Shown: piece by piece, positions 61,506-64,000 of the stretch | Numbering within the stretch: the stretch's first letter is position 1 | Layout of the letters: every line of letters starts with the position of its first letter | NCBI RefSeq assembly: GCF_008974245.1 | Contig: NZ_BBZI01000007.1 | Span: 787,275 to 851,274 of the forward strand | Reading direction: 5' to 3' | From: Streptomyces abyssomicinicus | GTDB taxonomy: Bacteria; Actinomycetota; Actinomycetes; Streptomycetales; Streptomycetaceae | DNA length: 64,000 nucleotides | The notes under the pieces: generated by a model | What the model was told of the DNA's origin: nothing | What the model saw: only the letters and a program-made list of their open reading frames with translations | Databases searched by the model: none | Translations under genes and position numbers: made by a program

Positions 61506-61547
61506 TTAGAACGCGGAAAGCCGGTCGTTAGGCCGCCGGGCGAGGCT
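61506..61547 (+). promoter_or_regulatory. SARP-type promoter of the flavin reductase-PKS unit
   Basis: TTAGAAC (61506-61512), AAAGCCG (61517-61523) and TTAGGCC (61528-61534) repeat every 11 bp. Seven bp later is GAGGCT (61542-61547). The predicted leader to the ATG at 61592 is about 38 nt. Confidence 0.73.
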
Positions 61548-61591
61548 GGATCCACTCCGGTTCGCCGGAGCCGCACGAAAGGTACCGACAG

Positions 61592-62117
61592 ATGCCTCCG
61601 CCGCCCTCGACGAACCACCTCGACACGGCCGTCCTCCGGGACGTCCTCGGGCGCTTCGCCACCGGCGTCGTCGCGGTCACCGCGTACGAACCGGACGGCA
61701 CCCGGCCCACCGGACTGGCCGCCAACTCCTTCGCCTCCGTCTCCCTCGAGCCCCCGCTGGTGTCCTTCTGCGTCGCCCGCACCAGCGGCAGCTGGCCGCT
61801 GCTCCGCGCGTCGGACCGGTTGTGCGTGGCCATCCTGGGCGAGGACCAGCGAGACGTCAGCGGACGTCTGGCGGCGCGCGGCGGGGACAAGTTCCGAGGA
61901 CTCGCCTGGACGCCCGCCACGCCCGGCGGATTCCCGGTACCGGACGGCGCGCTCGGCTGGCTGGAGTGCTCGGTGGAGGCAGAGCACCCCGCCGGGGACC
62001 ACGACATCGTCGTCGCCCGCGTCCACCACCTGGCCGCGGCCCATGACGGCCCGCCGCTGGTGTTCTTCCGCAGTCAGTACGGCGCATTCCGACCCGTGAA
62101 AGAGGACGGCACACGCA

Positions 62118-62128
<11 letters not shown>
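61592..62128 (+). CDS. Flavin reductase (AbyZ-like)
   Basis: A 178-aa flavin-reductase-like protein. GRFATGVVAVTAYEPDG, GLAANSFASVSLEPPLVSF and LGWLECSVEAEHPAGDHDIV are the family features. It would supply reduced flavin to the luciferase-like monooxygenase at 52342. Its stop overlaps the PKS start region. Confidence 0.92.

Positions 62129-64000
<1,872 letters not shown>

Overview
The window is high-GC (about 72%) DNA with strong G/C preference at codon third positions, overlapping stop/start operons and typical Streptomyces families: an SsgA-like sporulation protein, a complete conservon (cvnA-E), snapalysin, a GH3-CBM2 glucosidase behind a CebR-type box, and a type I polyketide synthase. 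It is best read as a chromosomal segment of a Streptomyces or close relative. No rRNA, tRNA, IS element, phage or CRISPR was seen.

Layout. 1-7 kb: a decayed copy of a YwqG/DUF1963-like gene, secreted snapalysin, an SDR, a DUF1349 protein and a secreted GH3 beta-glucosidase with LacI/CebR-type operators. 7-12 kb: HAD, roadblock, ArsR, a 57-aa Lys-rich protein, an SsgA-like protein and an acyl-CoA dehydrogenase-like protein without the usual catalytic Glu. 12-18.6 kb: conservon (kinase-like ATPase, roadblock, DUF742, GTPase, P450) followed by a PucR regulator and a small gene. 19.5-24.7 kb: glucarate catabolism (KdgD, glucarate dehydratase, IclR repressor, Na+/solute symporter) with matching operators behind two matching promoters. 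24.7-30.3 kb: Lnu-like nucleotidyltransferase, GNAT, glutaryl-CoA dehydrogenase, PobA and a PobR-type IclR regulator. 30.4-34.8 kb: an RHH-regulated operon (RHH, DUF4097, ABC exporter) with an unusual phased operator array. 34.8-38.4 kb: a decaying region (VanX remnant, broken methyltransferase, NUDIX-kinase fusion, second kinase). 38.7-40.7 kb: a Tat-exported beta-helix protein under another LacI-type operator.

40.8-64 kb is the left part of a tetronate polyketide cluster of the abyssomicin type. The diagnostic set is KASIII-like, FkbH-like, ACP, E2-type acyltransferase and alpha/beta hydrolase, translationally coupled (A1-A5), then a type II thioesterase, a flavin reductase and a PKS whose loading module starts with a KSQ domain (active-site Cys replaced by Gln). 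To the left lie a DHA2 efflux pump, a luciferase-like monooxygenase, TetR, P450 plus ferredoxin, an aldo/keto reductase, an oligopeptide-type ABC transporter, a metallophosphoesterase, an Sfp-type PPTase and an AbyU/allene-oxide-cyclase-like barrel protein, a candidate Diels-Alderase.

The most informative non-coding signal is a family of TTAG-type heptamers repeated every 11 bp upstream of four transcription units of this cluster. In three of them the last heptamer is followed by exactly 7 bp and a GAGGAT/GAGGCT/TAGGTT -10-like hexamer. This is SARP activator architecture. It ties the distant AbyU-like gene to the cluster and predicts a SARP gene outside the window. A second layer is a TetR palindrome present both in front of the monooxygenase and in front of the efflux pump. 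All functions are inferred from sequence reading and remembered families; no search was run.
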